Shown in pieces: positions 22,201 through 34,003 of a stretch of 64,000 nt of DNA. Source of the DNA: Geosiphon pyriformis (Eukaryota; Glomeromycota; Glomeromycetes; Archaeosporales; Geosiphonaceae); assembly GCA_016748015.1 (NCBI GenBank), contig JAAOMT010000697.1, positions 564,380 through 628,379 on the forward strand, given 5' to 3'. Position 1 is the first letter of the stretch, and each line of letters opens with the position of its first letter. The notes under the pieces are model-generated. The model was not told where the DNA came from. It was given only the letters and a program-made list of their open reading frames with translations, and did no database searches. Position numbers and translations under genes: made by a program.

Positions 22201-23595
22201 AAGTTTTTTGTATAATATATAATATTTAACTTTTTTTGTTTTTTTTAACAGATTTATTCTGGTGTTTTTTATTTATTTAATAAGTTATTAAATTTTAATA
22301 AGTTATTTTAAGCTTATAATATTTTTTTTTATTAAGTTATTTATAATATTATATTTTTAATGTTTATTTTTTGTTAATAATTTATTTTAAAAACAAACAA
22401 AACAGAAAAATAATTAAAAATTAATATTTATAATAAAAACAGAAAAAACAATTAATATTTAACATAATAATATTAAAAATACTAAAAAGTTCAAGAATTT
22501 TAAGAATATTAAAAAAATACCAAAAATTTAAAAATTTTAAAAATATTAAACAATGATTAAGAAAGTATAAAAATAATTAAAAATACCAAAATATTTTATA
22601 TTATTAAAAAATATATTTATAATAATAATATTAAAAAAAATATATTTTTTTTTTTACTATTTTATAATTTATTAAAAACAATTAGCTTAAATTTTACTTA
22701 ATTATTTCTAATTTAATTTATAAATCAATAAAATTATTTAATTAAAACCAAAAAAATTTTATAATTTATTATTAATTTTTTTATTTTATTTTTATTATTT
22801 TTTTAAAATAACTAATATTAAAAACCAATATTAAAAATTTTAATATAATTATTATTATCTTTTTTTACTTTATTTTTTTTATTTTTTTTTATTTTGTTTT
22901 GTTCTTATTATTGTATTAATTAATTAAAAAAATAAGTATTAAGATTACAATAATAAAAATAATTTAATAAAAAACACAAAATCAAAGCATAAAATTAATT
23001 TATTAAGAGTTGAATAATATATTAAAAAAATAATAACTACCAAAATAAACTTAACTATTATGTTAAAAAAATAAAACACAAATTATTATTAACTATTAAT
23101 ATTAAATTTCTGTTTTTTATACAAAAAGCCCAATTATAAAAACTTTTAAATTTCTTAAAATCTTTAAATAATATAATTAATTTTATTTTTTACTAAATTA
23201 CAAAATATAATATAATATATATATTTATAACATTATAATTAAGAATTATTAATTTAAAATAATAAATTTAATATTATATTTTTGGTATTTAGTAATATAA
23301 AATAATTATAAATAAGTTTTATAATAACAATAATTATTTAAATTTAAAAGTTTGAATAATAATTTTATTTAAAATAATTTAAATATAAAAATAATTTTTA
23401 ATAATTTTTTATTTATTAATGCTAATTATATATATATTTATTTTTAATAATATATTTTTTTGTATTTTTAATTATTTTTTAGTTATTTTTGGTATTTTTG
23501 GAATTTTTTTGGAATTTAATATTATGTTATTTATAATTTTAATATTTGATTAATTAATTAATATTATTATTATCTTTGTTATTTTTTATTTTTAT
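22201..23595. repeat. AT-saturated repeat debris with decayed family A LTR
   Basis: Almost pure A/T. From about 22.79 to 23.23 kb the order of landmarks matches the right half of family A LTRs: T-tract, TTAATTAATTAA, AGTATTAAG, CTACCAAAATAAAC, TTTCTGTTTTTTATACAAAAA, and an end near ATAACA. Two arms at about 22.455-22.64 and 23.40-23.57 kb appear to be inverted copies of each other. No gene can be supported. Confidence 0.55.
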
Positions 23596-23678
23596 TATGC
23601 ATTAATGAGTGTGGCCCAACTGCAAAATTAGGCGCAGCTCACGCATTTTCTACATGTGACCAGCTACCCGAATATAAT
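23596..23678 (-). repeat. Short LINE 3' UTR fragment with normal GC
   Basis: Reverse-strand sequence contains GCTGGTCACATGTAGAAA, identical to the core of the LINE 3' UTR at 6003-6020. It then has a different, GC-balanced tail (TGCGTGAGCTGCGCC) ending in an A/T tail on the left. It is about 80 bp of unmutated sequence in the most AT-rich part of the window, so it is a late or protected insertion of a related LINE subfamily. Confidence 0.7.
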
Positions 23679-24392
23679 ACTAATTAATAAAATCCATTTT
23701 TTACAAGATTTAAACAAATAAATAAGTTAACAACTAATTAATCAAATAAGTAATAAGAAATTTTATATATTAATTAAATAAAAAAAGTCAAATATAATAA
23801 TATAAAAAAATAATTTTTTGTTTTTTATTATTTTTATTATTTTAAATATTTATAACAGGTTTTATTAATTTTTTTAGTTAATATTCGTTTAAAAACAAGT
23901 TTTTATAATTAAATTTAAAATTTTGCTTTTTTTGGTTCATTTGTTACTTTAATATATAACATATTATAATTGGCTTTAAACCCTTATATTCATATAATCA
24001 AAATAATTTAAATTTTAAACAATTATAATATTTGTTATATTTATTGGTTTTTTGATAGGCAGTAGTGTAATTTTTGCAAGATTTAAATTATGAATACTAA
24101 TTTCCCACCTTTTTGATTAATATACATCAAATTTCTATTTATATATTTAAGTTTTTTCGTGACTATTATATATTCTTATTAACTGCAGAATAAATAGAAC
24201 AAAGTTTTCAAACATAAAAATAGAATTATCGAAATTAAGAAATTTTTATTTAATCTACAAAAATATATTGTTTGTCACCGTTTCGGAATTTTCTTGGTGT
24301 TTATCCTGGAAAATTTACCATAAGAAATCTTTCAATGAAAGATATAAACGCAGAAGAATTCCGGAATCTATCGAAAGTCTTATCTTATTGAA
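23679..24392. other. AT-rich spacer and HSF 3' flank
   Basis: No gene recognised. The right portion, from about 24.19 kb where composition rises, is likely the 3' UTR of the minus-strand HSF gene. A 116-codon plus-strand frame from 24268 overlaps the HSF coding end and is a shadow. Confidence 0.5.
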
Positions 24393-24636
24393 TTATATTT
24401 CTGGTAAAGTAACATCAGATAAGCCAACAAAAGGATCGTCATCGTCGTCATCATCATCATCCCCATCAATGTCCACTAATAGATCGTCAATGGTCAACGT
24501 ATCTGTTGGCCTGTGTTGTATATTATTATTGGCACTAAAATCATGTCGGCTTCCATCTAATCCCGTTTTTAATCTTGCGGGATTTCGTTCAAGACTTCCA
24601 TTCATAGAACTATTGTGATTTTGTTGATGCTGCTGT

Positions 24637-24669
<33 letters not shown>

Positions 24670-25249
24670 CTTTGTTGTTGCTGCTGCTGTTGTTGTTGCT
24701 GTTGCTGTTGCTGTTGGATTAAAGCTCTTTTCTGTTGTGCTAATAAACGACGAATTTGAACTAGTGGAGGAACATAAGGTGTTACCGCTGTTGTAGTTAT
24801 TTGAGAATCAGTCCTATGAGCTGAGGTGGCAGCTCTAAGTTGACCATTTGTCGTCTGAATTCCAGGACTTCCGATTGTTAAAGCAGTACTAGTTCTATCA
24901 GGGCCAGCAGAGGTATTTAAGCTACTGTCGGCTTGAAGATAATGACGATCATTTGTTGAAGAAAGAATACTTTGGGAGGAAGATGAGTTTCCTCTATTAT
25001 TATTAGTAACGTTCGTATCATCAACACCTCCCATAAGGTTCAATAACATTTGTCGATCCTGGTCAGTTGGGGCATTTAAAATATCGGCACCGATATACGA
25101 CATGAAGGAATCACTGCCATCATTATCTTGAGTATCTAAAAGTTCATGACCATCATCAGAATCAAATCCTAATTGTGAGGTTACGTAATCGAGATTGGAT
25201 TCCAGTACATGAATTCTACTTTCAATTTCCCTCATATTGTTTTTACTAC

Positions 25250-25280
<31 letters not shown>

Positions 25281-27068
25281 TGGTTGGCTACTGATGGAGT
25301 TGATTCCATGTGATGATATTGTTTGATGTTGTCGGGATGCCGACGTTGCTGATGATGATAAGGTTGGTTGGTGTGGTGTTTGAGGTGGATTAGGGGAATC
25401 TGGTTGTAAATTGTAAATAGCAGTGTCATTATTAGGGCTAGGGATCGAAGTTGTTGCTGTTGAACTTTCCCCTGATGTTCCACCCATGAGATTATTATTT
25501 GTTGCTAAATGGTCATTTGATATGGTAGTTGAAGAATTGTTCGCGACTGCCAATGCGTCATTTAGTAAATTCGGATCACTCTGAAGGATATTGGAAAATT
25601 GCTGGGCTGCTGTCAAAAAACCTGCAGAATTAGGATCTTCAACACTAGAACCTGAGGTGTTCGACAAATTGTTGAAAAAATCAAACGTTGATAAATTTGA
25701 TGCTCCTGGCGAAGGGTCATTGACCGCTAAGGAAGCCAGTATCGATAAAGCTAATGATGAGAATTTGAAATCCACCAATTGAATTAACTTTTAAATCTAA
25801 TTTTTCAATAAGATAAAAAACAGTTGAATTTAAATTGTGTTACCAGGATTATTTAAATCTAAACCGGTAAACCCCCAGTTTGATAAATCCATGTCATTCT
25901 GTGCCGCATTATTAGGCTGAGTAGCAGCAACAGGATGCGCTTCATCAAAAAGAGGCCAATTAGGCCTTTGTTCTGTACCGGTCAAACCTTGGTTTATAAA
26001 ATTAGCATCGCCATTTCCTAACAGTAAGCGGCGTTTTTTGGGTACAATAGCTCGCTTTTTATCAGCTGAAAATACTGACGCTAAAAATCTTAGAATCTTA
26101 TCGATAGTCTCTTGTTGACGGCGATACCTTTCTCGCACTGACAATGTTTCTTGCCACAGTATCTGATTATCACGTTGAATATTTTTTAAATCTGTACTGA
26201 TCGTCATTTGATGTTTCTTGATGGAAGTAATTTCACCCATTATAACATCAAGATCAACTTCGGTGGGCTCTTTTATATTGGTACCATTACTTTCGTTATC
26301 TTTGCCTTTCTTGCGCTGCACAAAGAACAAAAGATCTGGTTGGTTTCTGAGAAAATTTGTATTACTAAATTCCCATTGTTCTGATTGTCCATCTGATTGC
26401 AACACTCCTTGTTGCAAATGAGGTATCTTATGAAATCCATACATATTTAATTGTCGAACGAAACTGCTAAAGTTGTTGTGCTTGAAAAACCGTGGGAGAA
26501 CTTCCCGTGCAAAGTCCTGTGGTCTTTTGACTAATAAAAAGGTATAGGAAAAATATACCAAAGTTTTTGTTCAGAGAATTCTCATAATAGTTGGAAATCA
26601 GGATCCTCTCCGATAAATAAATACGATCGTAATACCTAAAAATGAATTCCCTCCATCAGACCATGTGATCAACTGGTTCGATTGGGGATCATTAACCATG
26701 CTAGAAAGTAAAAACAATTAAATTTGAAGAATGGGAATAGAATGATATGGTTGGTTTGCTTACTTATATAATTTATTCAAAAAAGCTGGTACGCTTTTGT
26801 TACCAGCTCTAGAAGGTTTCGTTTGTAAGGAAGGTGCTGAAAGAGAGAGGGGTGTTGAGTTACTGGGAGAAGGAGGAGGAGAGTAATCTTGACTATTAGG
26901 CGATTGAGAATCCGCTGGTCGTTTAAGCGGGATTGTAGAAGTTTTTCTTGGAGAGAGTTTAGATTCTTTTATCTTGAAAGCCTCGGAATTAGTAGCAGAG
27001 CTGACTGAAACTTCAGCACTAACTGAGGGGGGTAGTTGAAGTTCTGAAGGTGGTGGTTGCTGTTGCAT
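24393..27068 (-). CDS. hsf1: Heat shock transcription factor (HSF-type DNA-binding domain)
   Basis: Four exons on the minus strand: 27068-26764, 26700-26636, 26530-25844, 25750-24393 (804 aa; all junctions GT-AG and in frame). The winged-helix HSF domain spans about residues 91-198 over exons 1-3 (VPAFLNKLYN, LITWSDGGNSF, FFKHNNFSSFVRQLNMYGF, EFSNTNFLRNQPDLL). A heptad-rich HR-A/B trimerisation coil follows at about 215-285 (ITSIKKHQMTISTDL), then a basic stretch KKRAIVPKKRRLL as probable NLS. Exon 4 is low-complexity: Asn/Ser-rich, a Gln tract near 693-726, and an acidic DDDDDDDDD near the C-terminus before VTLPEI. Binds heat-shock elements as a trimer. The last intron is inferred, since reading through gives a stop after NNPGNTI; splicing skips it. 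An alternative is a shorter protein ending there. Confidence 0.9.
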
Positions 27069-27330
27069 CCTTCCAGATTATTATAAACTCAAAATTTCTA
27101 AATGTCCTTTCCCACGTCTCTAAATCTTGTTAATTTTACAAACACGTTGGCGGAGTTTTGTTTGCAATTTTTGATAATGAATTTGCGAAGTTTGGTTTTA
27201 GAAAAATGCATGGAAGGATGTAGAATACGTAATTCTTAGGACATCGCGGATTGGATACGGTAAATCCTGTGATTCATGAGTTTTAAAATTGGGCAGTCCC
27301 ACAGTGGCTGTTCGTAACGAGAACTTTGGA
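27069..27330. promoter_or_regulatory. Divergent promoter between HSF and QNG1
   Basis: A 262-bp gap separates the two start codons, so both genes must be driven from here. An ATTGG (inverted CCAAT) lies near 27.25 kb. I found no perfect three-unit heat-shock element, so autoregulation of HSF is not shown by the sequence. Confidence 0.55.
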
Positions 27331-29224
27331 ATGAGTTCAGAAGACAATAAGATTTCCATGGGAAATCCCTGCTTTAATCCAGTGTTAGAAAGTGCCCGTT
27401 TTATTTTTGAGGTATTGCTTGCAAAGGACTAGCTTAGGCTTCTGGCTCCCAACTAAATTTAACATTCTCCCTTCAAATTTCTTTGTAAAGCATAGTCAAG
27501 ATGTAAAAATTGATGGGGAAGGGGTAGAACACGCTGCTAAATTAGTGAGTCCTCACTCAACTGATATCATCGCATTAATGTATTTAACGCAAGCGGTTAA
27601 TTATTATAAAGATTTACGAGAATTTCAGGAAAAATAAATATTCAATAGCAAATTGGAAACAACATGAGCTTCACCCCAAGTCAGCTAATGATGAAGCTAT
27701 TAATTGGTGAATGCCTCAAAATAGTAAACTTTTGATAATTCAGCAAAGGGAATATTATAATACTTTAGATCAATAATTGGATTTTCCTCGCAAAATCTTA
27801 GGATCTTTCTTGTAGATTTATTAAATTTTTCGTTCTGGTCAGAGTTTGATCCCCAAGAAAAGGGAACATCGTGTCTTGAACGATTTGGAATTTCTTTTAA
27901 TGGGAAGCGGTACACAGGCTATTGGTCATTATGTGCTGCCATAAATCGAGGTTTGATAGAGTGATACTTGGGGCTATATATATTTTTGGGTATGGGGTTG
28001 TTTTCTTGGATTAGGTGTCTCTTAATTTCATTATAATAAACAGCTCTCAAAAATGGTATCCCAATTACAACACCAGCATTTTACGCTTCCACAGAAAAAT
28101 TATCCAATTCTGAGATCAAACAAATATTTCAGTCGGATAGCATAGAACCGATGCCTTTGCTAGCTGAGAGGATTAATCTTCTTAGAGAAGCTGGTCAAAT
28201 ATTAACCGAGGTACGTAAAATTTGTTTAGAAAATCTGTAGATTTGCTACACTTGTTTCTCCCCGTTAACGCAACCTGAAAAATCATCAAGAGATTCAACG
28301 GAAGCTTTGCTAATTGTATTTTGCGAGCGAATAACTCGGCGATGAATTTATTAAATATAATCACCGAGAATTTCCCATCATTTCGTGACGAGTGCGAATT
28401 TCTTGGAATACCTGGTATTACTAAATATTACATTAACAAAAAATTCATACATTGATGTTCGTGAAATTTCCGGTAAATGACAGAAATTTCCCATGGATTA
28501 ATAGTCCAATTTTACAAAAGAGCTCAAATCTTAATTGGTGATATATGGTAAATGACAATTCACGTTTTGCACATTTGGTTTTATGGTTTTTTAATAATAT
28601 TTTGCACCCAATTTCCTATAAGGGCCTGTTTCGAAGGTCAAGGCCTTGGAAATTTTCACGATATTGATTATATGACAATGTTTGCCGATTACCGGTATCT
28701 CAAATTGCTTATTTTTTATTCGGGAAGGGAGTAATAAAACATTATATTAATCTTTATTAAATCATATGTCTCAGAGTTCCACAGGTTCGCATTTGAATTG
28801 AGAATTCCCATCATTGGATTTCGCTATAACTATTCCAATAATCATTTCTCCCTTAAGGCGCTTCATAATCTACGTGTTCTCTCTTATTCCCCTCACCTCC
28901 TCGAGACTCTAAGTGCACTCACTCTATTACCTTATGGCTCCCGGCTTGAAATGGAAATCCGTGGTATATTTAATGTTTTTTTAGAGACTGAGCTTCACTT
29001 GAGATTCTAATAACCACACTACTTTTTATAAAGGATGTTCAATATGGGCTGTGGAACTTATAAGACGAATAATTGTGAATGAATTGAAAAAATTTTCCCC
29101 AGAAGATGATGCTACTCTGCCGTTAAATGCAATTATTTTGGACTTTTACATTTGGGATTTTGCTACCGCCAACAAATCAATGATGAGCATAAAGGCTCAT
29201 CGGACTAGAAGCATCTTTTATTGA
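27331..29224 (+). CDS. QNG1: Queuosine 5'-phosphate N-glycosylase/hydrolase (DUF2419, queuosine salvage)
   Basis: Eleven exons: 27331-27411, 27491-27544, 27594-27706, 27802-27950, 28044-28210, 28291-28414, 28484-28547, 28623-28694, 28775-28784, 28858-28963, 29034-29224, giving 376 aa in one frame. Recognisable family blocks in order: [118 protein letters not shown] and the terminal RTRSIFY. The family (human QNG1/C9orf64) frees queuine from queuosine 5'-phosphate so that it can be reused for tRNA modification. Length is close to the usual 330-370 aa. The first ATG is at the expected N-terminus. It shares a divergent promoter with HSF. Confidence 0.93.
28775..28784 (+). other. QNG1: 10-nt microexon of QNG1
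   Basis: Without it the conserved block FADYR cannot join to ALHNL. The ten bases AGTTCCACAG, bounded by TCAG upstream and GT downstream, supply one base to finish Arg and encode Val-Pro-Gln. This restores DYRVPQAL as seen in the family, where Pro-Gln is conserved. The downstream donor (GTTCGC) is weak. Confidence 0.75.
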
Positions 29225-29785
29225 TTTGATTTCGAATAAATAATTTAGAAAAATAAAAATTTCATGGAAAATCTTCGGTCAGTAAGACCGTTAGCAATAT
29301 AGAGGATTTAGAATGACTTTATTACCATTTTCTTCCAGTCCTTGTATCTAGCCAAGAAAATACCATGTCAGACAACAAGTTATAAACATAATAGATAGTT
29401 TTTCTAAATCTTGCTCCTAAACGAATAGGTCAACTTGTATTTTACAATTTTTTCTAAAAATCAGTTTTCGATTTTATTTGGCAAAATAACCATAAAATTA
29501 AGACATCAATTCTTAAATTTTTATTGATACAGGTTTATCTTGTGCCGGAATTACATTGCGATATAAATATTGATCTCTTGTTATTTTAATGAAGCATTTA
29601 ATATGCTCTAACGAAATTAATATTCTAGGTTTTTTACCTTCGAATCTATTATGCTTAAAAATTTGGAGATGCAAAAATCACAAAATCGAAATAGTATTTA
29701 CTCCAGTTAGCAACGGAATTGACAAACTCCTCGAACTTACCTAATTGGATTCTTTATCCTCGATGATTAAAAATTATTTAAGCCT
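29225..29785. other. Convergent 3' intergenic region
   Basis: The 561 bp between the stop codons of QNG1 (+) and SPT5 (-) hold both 3' UTRs. No coding frame, RNA gene or repeat is apparent. Composition is moderately AT-rich, like the introns around it. Confidence 0.6.
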
Positions 29786-32700
29786 TTATCTCTGGTCAGG
29801 TTCATTCCATGTATTTCCAGGAGTCATTGGCATTGGAGCGGGGGTCATAGGAGCTGGTGTGGGCGCGGAAAAGGGAGCAGGTGTGGGTGCGGAAAAGGGA
29901 GCAGGTGTTGGTGCGGAAAAGGGAGCGGGCGTTGGTGCGGAAAAAGGACCAGGAGTTGGAGCTGCATAGTTCATTGGGGTTTCAACCCCAGGAGTTGCAG
30001 CAATAAACCCGGGGGTGTCAGGTGCAGGAGTTGTTGCCGTAAAAGTGGCAGCCTCCGACATAGGGCTTCCAGGAAAATCAGATGTGTAAGCAGGAGTTCT
30101 AGAACCTTCACCCCATCTCGGCGTCTTACTGCCTGAATCCCAAGCTGGAGTCTCTGACCCGTCAGCTCCCCAAGCTGGAGTTCTACTACCGAGGTCCCAT
30201 GCGGGTACCCTTGATCCCTCATTATAATGATGTGCCGGAGTTCGGGAGCCATCACTGAGATGTATTGCAGGAGTTCTGGATCCATCATTAAGATGAGGAT
30301 TGGGTGACATGGCGGGATTCCAAGCAGGGGTTCGAGATCCTCCCCATTGAGAAGTGCGGGAGTCTGCTCGCCAGCTTGATCCAGTAAACGCCGGGGAACC
30401 ATAGGCACTACTGCCACCTCCATAATCCAATTGGACTGGTCTAGTTATTCCATTGGCGCTAAAATTTTATGTTATTAAAGGAATAGAAAATAAATAGGCA
30501 AATAAAATAAAATGAAATAAAGTAACTTACTCTCGTAATTCAAGTTTTGTTTTTTCAACATTGACAATTTTACAATTAGTATGAAGTTCCACGCGGGCCA
30601 CTGAATCAGTAGTCTCTTTCACGATTCCAATATATCCCTTATATGGGCCTTTGACAATCGTAACGGTTTTATCTACTAAGTCATCTCTTCGTCCTCTTCC
30701 ACCATAACTACCTCGGCCACTTCGACCTCGACCTCGATTGCCCCATTGACGGAACTGAGGTGTAGATTGTTGTAAGAAATTGGGATTCATAGTATTGAGA
30801 ACTTCCGGATTTAACCTGTCTAATGCCGGCAACGCCTAACAAGCTCGAAGAAATAATTATTGAAGTTTAAGAAAAGTTCAGATACGTTTAATGAATTTAA
30901 TTAACCAACTCACAGATTTGGCATTCTTATTGACCAAAGATTTCCATCTTGTCACAAATACACCACCATTTTCCGTGTTGCTACGACAGGCCACGAATGC
31001 GAAGAACCTATGGAGATGTAGTAATTTCCCTTGTCTTAACTTGATATCAGAAAAAAGAGTATGTATTTATTTTAAAATGGTAATTGGAAATTGTTTTTGA
31101 CTAAAAATCATTCTTACGTCTCCATCAAGCTCTTGTACAATATCACCCTCTTTTAATTGAGATCCTTTCATATCCGTTACGATCATTTTACGCGTTTCAA
31201 TTTTATGGATAATTTGTTCAAAATCAGCAGTTTTAATTGTTTCATTTTGATCTAATACGCGATATTGTCCAGGCTCTACATTTATTATGACCCCAACTGT
31301 ACCAGCGCTGATTTGAGATAAAACATGAAATAAATATTCTTTGATTATGAAAAGAATCCAGAAAATTCGAGAAATAGAAATAAACTTGCTCTAGTTTGAC
31401 AAGATCATGAAGTTCATACTCGGCTGAACTTGTGGTGATACCTTTTGCCATTTCTGAAACTTTTTTCAAGTCTTTGGAAAATACTTTGACCTTAGAGGTA
31501 AAAAAAAAAAAATTAATCAGCATCTAATTGATGTACATATCTTATTAAAAAGGGCAATAACTTAATTACCTCGTTATAAGTATTATTACACAATATCGTA
31601 ACGGTGCTTTCCGATATTGAAACAATCATGCCTTCCTCATTTTTATGCTTTCCATTCAAAACTTTAACTTGGTCTCCGACACTAAACTTCTTGCGAAGAT
31701 TTGAAGGGGGTACTGTTATTCGACCGGTTCCTCTCGAATTTTTGAAGGTGATAGTATCTTTTTCGATAACTTCTATCATTCCATGGGCACCACCACTTAT
31801 AAGTTCTACTTCATCGCCTGGCTGGAAATCTGTTCTTAGAGCGACTGAAGGCAAAGTTGGTTCACCTGCGACTTTTTTTTAAAACAAAGAAAAATTATTA
31901 TTTTTGGATTCGTGCGTAATAGAAGCTCTTTTTTTCTGATTACCTTCTCTAGAATCATCAATACCAGCGGCAGTGAATTGGGTAATCTCATCCATTGTAG
32001 GGCTGACATTTTCGATGATCTTAATGTTAGGAGAGAATTTAATCAAAATTTTGAGTGATCCTGAACTTTCTTTTTACAAATGTTCGAGATAAAGTGCAAT
32101 AAAACAGAAAGGATCAAAACCAACCAAATTTGTAAGTTTAATTTCTCTCATTATGTAACCACGTTTGATTCCCAGTGAGGAAGATCCAGGTTTTTTTCGT
32201 TTACCGTTAGTAGATTTATCGTCATCTTTGAGAGCGCGTCTAACAAGTCTTACGCGGGCAGAATCACCAGATTCTGCTACGTCAATAATCTAAGAAATTA
32301 TTAGGAAGTGAATATTAACCAGAAAAAAAATCTATCTATATTCAAGAATCTTTGGTTAGAACTTACCTGTCCTAAATCTCCAGCAGATTTCCCTCTTTTT
32401 ACTTTGACCCATCCGCCAGGTTTCATCTCTGTTTGCCTCTTTCTGACATTCAAAACCTGACCTCTCTCCATTAAGGGCACCAGGGTAATTTTCGATGCAT
32501 AAAGATTATTGATATTTTGTACAGCCTTTACGGAAAGTTAAGATTAGTTAAAGGTGACTAGAAAATTTGGGAAGACATTAATAATACAGATTTGAATAAA
32601 TGATTTTACCGCTTGTACATGGGCCAACTTCCAAGCTTCCACATAAATATAACCTTTCAAGGAGTCTCGACAAGATACAGAGAGAAGATGCAAAGGTTTA

Positions 32701-33715
32701 TCACTGTATTCACTGTCGCAAGATTTTTTCATCAACAAACACACTATTTCTCTCTCTTTTCCCGGCTATGTTAAATTGAATAAGATACCAAAAATTTTTT
32801 TGTTTCAAACAACGTTTTGAAAAGTCAGGAAAGGGTGTAAAGAGGATATTCATGCTCAGCTACCTTACACTTAAGCATCCAAATGTGCGGTTCATTCACA
32901 TCTGCCAATTGCATAATCTTGGGAAGATTTGAATCAGAATCGGCTCTCACCCCACGCCTTCGTCCATGTCGAGCTTTCAATCCGGCGGCAACAGCTTCAG
33001 CATCAAATTCTTCATCTTGCTGTCTTCTGCGTTCAAGCTCAAGATGATGAGATTGTCTATAGGCGCTTTCAAGCTCTTCATCAGCTTCGTCGTTCGCAAT
33101 AAACTCTAAATTTTGAAATGTAAAATTAAAAGCAAGCCAAAATTATAATAGCTAGGTAATTGAATAGATATTTCATGAAGGTTTTGAAATTTATTATTTC
33201 TCACTCTCTGAGACAACGAGCTCGTCCTCCTCGTCTTCCTCATCGTCCTCATCGTCCACTTCTGCTTCTTCGAGGACATACATGTTACCGGGATCACGAC
33301 GTCGTTTTTTACCACGCTGTAGAAAAAAATAAGGAATATACATTAGCAGGAACAATTATTGAAATGATATTTCATTATAGACACTAGAGGATAATTATAA
33401 ATCGAGTGGCACCCATGAAAAAGTTCAAGTAGGCATTAAGAAAATTAAGATGACTACTTTTCGACCCTGCTCCTCATAGTCATCGTCCTCCTCGTCCTCT
33501 TCTTCTTCCTCCTCTTCGTCGTCCTCCTCCTCCTCTCCCTCCTCGTTTCCTTGAGTTTCTTCTTCACCCTGGGCGTCTGCTGTTTGATCAAAACCACCAA
33601 AATCTTCTTCTGCGTCAGGATCTTCGGGGTGAGTATCATTTTGATTAGTCTCTTCTTCACTCCAACCACCGTCACCTTCTAAACTTGCGACACCTTCGTC
33701 CTCTGAGTACGACAT
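29786..33715 (-). CDS. SPT5: Transcription elongation factor SPT5
   Basis: Thirteen exons on the minus strand: 33715-33458, 33316-33205, 33105-32864, 32765-32610, 32525-32367, 32289-32121, 32069-31944, 31865-31570, 31490-31390, 31307-31118, 31039-30914, 30835-30531, 30458-29786 (970 aa, in frame). The acidic N-terminus (SYSEDEG, long Glu/Asp run) is followed by RRRDPGNMYVLEEAEVDDE. The NGN domain (LLMKKSCDSEYSDKP to KGYIYVEAWKLAHV) binds SPT4. Then come KOW modules (MKPGGWVKVKRGKSAGDLG; FQPGDEVELISGGAHGMI; FSVGDQVKVLNGKHKNEEG; HDLVKLDAGTVGVI; TVTIVKGPYKGYIG). The C-terminal region has about eight GSRTPAW-like repeats and four APTPAPFS repeats, substrates of CDK9-type kinases in the family. 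It acts with SPT4 on RNA polymerase II elongation and pausing. Confidence 0.95.
29860..29955. repeat. SPT5: 24-bp coding tandem repeat in SPT5 C-terminal region
   Basis: Four near-identical 24-bp units encode APTPAPFS on the minus strand. Differences between units are mostly synonymous, so the number of repeats may vary between strains while the protein motif is kept. Confidence 0.85.
31308..31389 (-). other. SPT5: GC-AG intron in SPT5
   Basis: The donor reads AGA|GCAAGT (minus strand), the classical GC-donor consensus, and the acceptor is AAATCAG. Only this splice joins VKL-Asp to AGTVGVI in frame, reproducing the conserved KOW start with Asp. The nearby GT (after GAGCAA) shifts the frame. 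Confidence 0.75.
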
Positions 33716-34003
33716 GACAAAAGATGAAATTCAAGTATGAGATCCGGAAAAAATAAGTAGATTCACTAAGAGTGGGAATATAAATTATATGTCTGTATGT
33801 AACTATCAAAGTAGATAATCATGGGGCCAGTCATGGTTATACGTCACCAAACATATGAGCTATGACTCGCGAAGCCGCATATCAATTTTATTGACTTTCG
33901 AGAGTATTTGTTCCTTGTTACGATAGGCCTTTCAAAAAATTTATTGATTAAGAAAGCTTACTATCTTCTCAACATAAAAACTTAAAGTTATAGCCTTTCA
34001 ATA
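33716..34003. promoter_or_regulatory. Divergent promoter between SPT5 and SNF7
   Basis: 288 bp between the two start codons drive both genes. No specific operator-type motif is recognised; a GTCACCAAACATATGAGCTATGAC stretch-like pair of ATG-containing imperfect repeats near 33.84 kb is not interpretable. Confidence 0.5.

Noticed and set aside
24268-24618. 116-codon plus-strand frame at the HSF 3' end
   Set aside because: It overlaps the acidic and Ser-rich HSF coding end in antisense; its poly-Ser run is the reverse of the GAT/GAC repeat. No domain of its own.
25830-25850. HSF ending after NNPGNTI with a separate 461-codon gene downstream
   Set aside because: A good GT-AG intron (25843-25751) joins the two frames in phase, and HSFs normally have a long low-complexity C-terminus. 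Kept as an alternative in the entry.
27069-27330. Heat-shock element in the HSF promoter
   Set aside because: Only partial GAA/TTC halves with wrong spacing (e.g. GAATACGTAATTC); not enough to call autoregulation.
29971-30423. 150-codon minus-strand frame overlapping SPT5
   Set aside because: It is a shifted frame through the GSRTPAW repeats of the SPT5 C-terminal region.
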